DNA of 64,000 nucleotides, from the NCBI RefSeq assembly GCF_003312875.1, contig NZ_CP015163.1, forward strand, positions 4,774,001 to 4,838,000. Reading direction: 5' to 3'. Numbering within the stretch: position 1 is the first letter of the stretch; each line of letters starts with the position of its first letter. Positions 62,161-64,000 of this stretch are shown piece by piece. This DNA comes from Amycolatopsis albispora (GTDB lineage Bacteria; Actinomycetota; Actinomycetes; Mycobacteriales; Pseudonocardiaceae). Under the pieces are notes generated by a model. It was given only the letters and a program-made list of their open reading frames with translations. It was not told where the DNA came from and searched no databases. A program made the position numbers and the translations under genes.

Positions 62161-63078
62161 ATGGGCCACGGGCACGGCCACGGCCAGGTCCCCTCAGCGG
62201 GCGCGTCCGGCAGGTACGTCAAGGCGCTGACCGCCGCGCTGCTGATCGGTGCCGTCTTCATGGTGCTGGAGTTCGCCGTCGGGTTCGCGACCTCGTCGCT
62301 GGCGATGATCTCCGACGCCGCCCACATGTTCACCGACGTGCTCGGCGTCGGCATGGCGCTCACCGCGATCCTGCTGGCCCGCCGCAGCGGTCCCACCTTC
62401 AGCCGGACCTTCGGCCTCTACCGCGCCGAGGTGCTCGCCGCGCTCGCCAACGCCGTGCTGCTCTTCGGCGTCGCCGGGTACGTGGTCTACGAGGCCGTCA
62501 CGCGCATCACCGACCCGCCCGAGGTGCCCGGCCTGCCGGTGATGATCGTCGCGGCGATCGGGCTGGGGGCCAACGTGGTGTCCTTCCTGCTCCTGCGCGG
62601 CGGCGCCAAGGAGAGCATCAACGTCCGCGGTGCCTATCTCGAGGTCATGGCGGACATGATCGGCTCGTTCGGCGTGCTGCTCAGCGGGCTCATCACGCTG
62701 ACCACCGGCTGGCGCTACGCCGACCCGATCATCGGTGTCGCCATCGGCCTGTTTGTGCTCCCCCGCACCTGGACGCTGGCCCGCCGCGCGCTGCGGATCC
62801 TGTTCCAGCACGCGCCCCACGGCGTGGACGTCGGCCGCATCAGCGAGGAACTGGCCGCCCTGCCCGGGGTCACCGACGTGCACGACCTGCACGTCTGGAC
62901 GCTCACCTCCGGCATGGAGGTCGCCTCCGCCCACCTCACCGTCGAGCCCGCCGCCGAGCACTCCGACGTGCTGGTCGGGGCGCAGAACCTGCTCGCCGGC
63001 AACTACGGCATCGAGCACGCCACGCTGCAGGTCGAGCCGAGCGAGTCGGCCCGACGCTGCAGCGAGCTCTCCTGGTAG
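62161..63078 (+). CDS. Cation diffusion facilitator metal exporter
   Basis: A 305-residue CDF transporter with six membrane helices and a cytoplasmic domain that starts near residue 215. A His-rich N-terminus (MGHGHGHG) precedes helix 1; the transport-site residues are in SLAMISDAAHMFTDVLG (helix 2) and EVMADMIGSFG (helix 5). The CDF C-terminal domain carries VTDVHDLHVWTLTSG. It exports Zn2+ or a similar ion; the promoter suggests that Fe2+ or Mn2+ should be considered. The ATG follows GGGAGG by 5 nt. Confidence 0.93.
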   Translation: MGHGHGHGQVPSAGASGRYVKALTAALLIGAVFMVLEFAVGFATSSLAMISDAAHMFTDVLGVGMALTAILLARRSGPTFSRTFGLYRAEVLAALANAVLLFGVAGYVVYEAVTRITDPPEVPGLPVMIVAAIGLGANVVSFLLLRGGAKESINVRGAYLEVMADMIGSFGVLLSGLITLTTGWRYADPIIGVAIGLFVLPRTWTLARRALRILFQHAPHGVDVGRISEELAALPGVTDVHDLHVWTLTSGMEVASAHLTVEPAAEHSDVLVGAQNLLAGNYGIEHATLQVEPSESARRCSELSW

Positions 63079-63081
63079 CCC

Positions 63082-64000
63082 CTACTTCACCTGGCGGGAC
63101 AGCCACCGCTGCAGGGTGACCACGATCAGCAGGATCGTGCCGCTGACCACCGCCTGCCAGTTCGAGTTCAGCGAGCCGACCTGGTTGATCACGTTCTTGA
63201 TCACCTGGAGCAGCAGCACCCCGACCAGCGTGCCGAGAATGGTGCCGGCACCGCCGGTGAGCAGCGTGCCGCCGAGCACCACCGCCGAGATCACCTCCAG
63301 CTCCATGCCGACGCCGAGCACGGTCACCCCGGACGAGGTGTACGACGCGATCAGCAGCCCGCCGAACCCGGCCAGCAGCCCGGACGCCAGATAGGTGACC
63401 ACCTTCGCCCGCGCCACCGGCAGGCCCATCAGGTCGGCGGCGTCCTCCTGCCCGCCGATCGCCAGCACGGTCGAGCCGTAGGTGGTCCGGTGCAGCACCA
63501 GCGCCCCGGCGCCGAAGGCGACCACCACGATCCAGATCGGGTAGCCGATGCCCAGCAGGCTGCCCTGCGCCAGCTCGCGGAACGCCGAATCCGGCGGCAC
63601 CTTGTACGTGGTCGCGCCTTCGTCGCTGATCAGCAGCAGCACCCCGCGGGCGAACAGCAGGCCGGCCAGCGTCACGATGAACGGCGGCAGCCCGCCGCGC
63701 GCGATGATCAGCCCCTGCACCAGCCCGATCGCCCCGCACACCAGCAGCGGCAGCAGGATCGCCACCCAGGTGCCGTACTGCGCACCCCACGCGGCCAGCA
63801 CCCCGCCGAGCGCGAACACCGAGCCCACCGACAGGTCGATGCCGCCGGTCATGATCACGAAGGTCATGCCGAGCGCGACCACCGCGAGGAACGAGGCCTG
63901 CAACGCGATGTTGGTCAGGTTGCCGGTGGTGCCGAAGGAATCGAAGGCGAAGGTGGACGCGACCACCGCGACCACCAGGATCACCAGCGCGCCCTGCCGC
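63082..64000 (-). CDS. Sugar-type ABC transporter permease, 5' part beyond the window
   Basis: At least 300 residues of an RbsC/YtfT-like inner-membrane permease with about ten helices. The signature ALGMTFVIMTGGIDLSVGSVFALGG marks the BPD_transp_2 family of ribose, galactose and simple sugar importers; GGTLLTGGAGTILGTLVG is the usual coupling-loop region. The frame stays open to the edge (RQGALVILVV), so the true start and the ATPase and binding-protein genes are probably outside. It ends 3 bp from the convergent CDF gene. Confidence 0.9.
   Translation of the reverse strand, partial: RQGALVILVVAVVASTFAFDSFGTTGNLTNIALQASFLAVVALGMTFVIMTGGIDLSVGSVFALGGVLAAWGAQYGTWVAILLPLLVCGAIGLVQGLIIARGGLPPFIVTLAGLLFARGVLLLISDEGATTYKVPPDSAFRELAQGSLLGIGYPIWIVVVAFGAGALVLHRTTYGSTVLAIGGQEDAADLMGLPVARAKVVTYLASGLLAGFGGLLIASYTSSGVTVLGVGMELEVISAVVLGGTLLTGGAGTILGTLVGVLLLQVIKNVINQVGSLNSNWQAVVSGTILLIVVTLQRWLSRQVK

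Overview
This is about 64 kb of high-GC actinobacterial chromosome, most likely from the Pseudonocardiaceae and in overall character close to Amycolatopsis. The evidence is gene content and order: a NucS mismatch endonuclease, an F420-type LLM oxidoreductase, mycothiol-type DinB and DUF3558-like proteins, an ethylmalonyl-CoA mutase, a MurA with Asp in place of the catalytic Cys, and the block argS-lysA-hom-thrC-thrB-rho-rpmE-prfA-prmC-tsaC-wecA-atpI-atpBEFHAGDC-DUF2550, which I recall in the same order in mycobacteria. No database search was possible, so the genus is an inference.

Layout. 1-20.6 kb is a mixed region: the end of a secreted GH87-type alpha-1,3-glucanase, a phosphodiesterase, an FmdB zinc ribbon, a double 3-hydroxyacyl-CoA dehydrogenase, a PTS-type dihydroxyacetone kinase operon (dhaKLM) between two related lipoproteins, a sodium:solute symporter with a small membrane partner, nucS facing a Nudix gene, an ECHDC3-like crotonase, a frameshifted EccC-like ATPase and ethylmalonyl-CoA mutase (meaA/ecm). 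20.6-22.5 kb holds murA facing a PduO-type cobalamin adenosyltransferase, which could supply coenzyme B12 to the mutase. 23.2-31.6 kb is the ATP synthase operon on the minus strand. 31.7-48.5 kb continues the housekeeping block on the minus strand (wecA, tsaC, prmC, prfA, rpmE, rho, thrB, thrC, hom, lysA, argS), interrupted by a MerR/hydrolase/LLM group, a membrane-anchored unknown and a secreted CHAP-like protein. 48.6-51.1 kb holds two DUF3105 proteins and a DUF305 protein. 51.1-64 kb is accessory: an IlvD/Edd dehydratase, a 2.1-kb regulator module between direct repeats, two ECF sigma factors, exporters, oxidoreductases, tRNA-Arg(CCG), a CDF metal exporter and the start of a sugar ABC permease.

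The most unusual structures are: (1) the module at 52.8-54.97 kb, made of an XRE regulator, a small protein with an internal duplication and a divergent Trp-rich small protein, bounded by an imperfect 32-bp direct repeat that in one copy is the 3' end of an ECF sigma factor gene, which looks like an attachment-site duplication without an integrase; (2) four copies of a long palindrome with core ACGAATGTGGCTTTCG at gene ends at 23.04, 23.17, 31.67 and 36.60 kb; (3) promoter architectures that suggest MerR control (20-bp spacer) of the hydrolase operon and DtxR-family control of the CDF exporter.

No CRISPR array, insertion sequence, integrase, rRNA or replication origin was seen.
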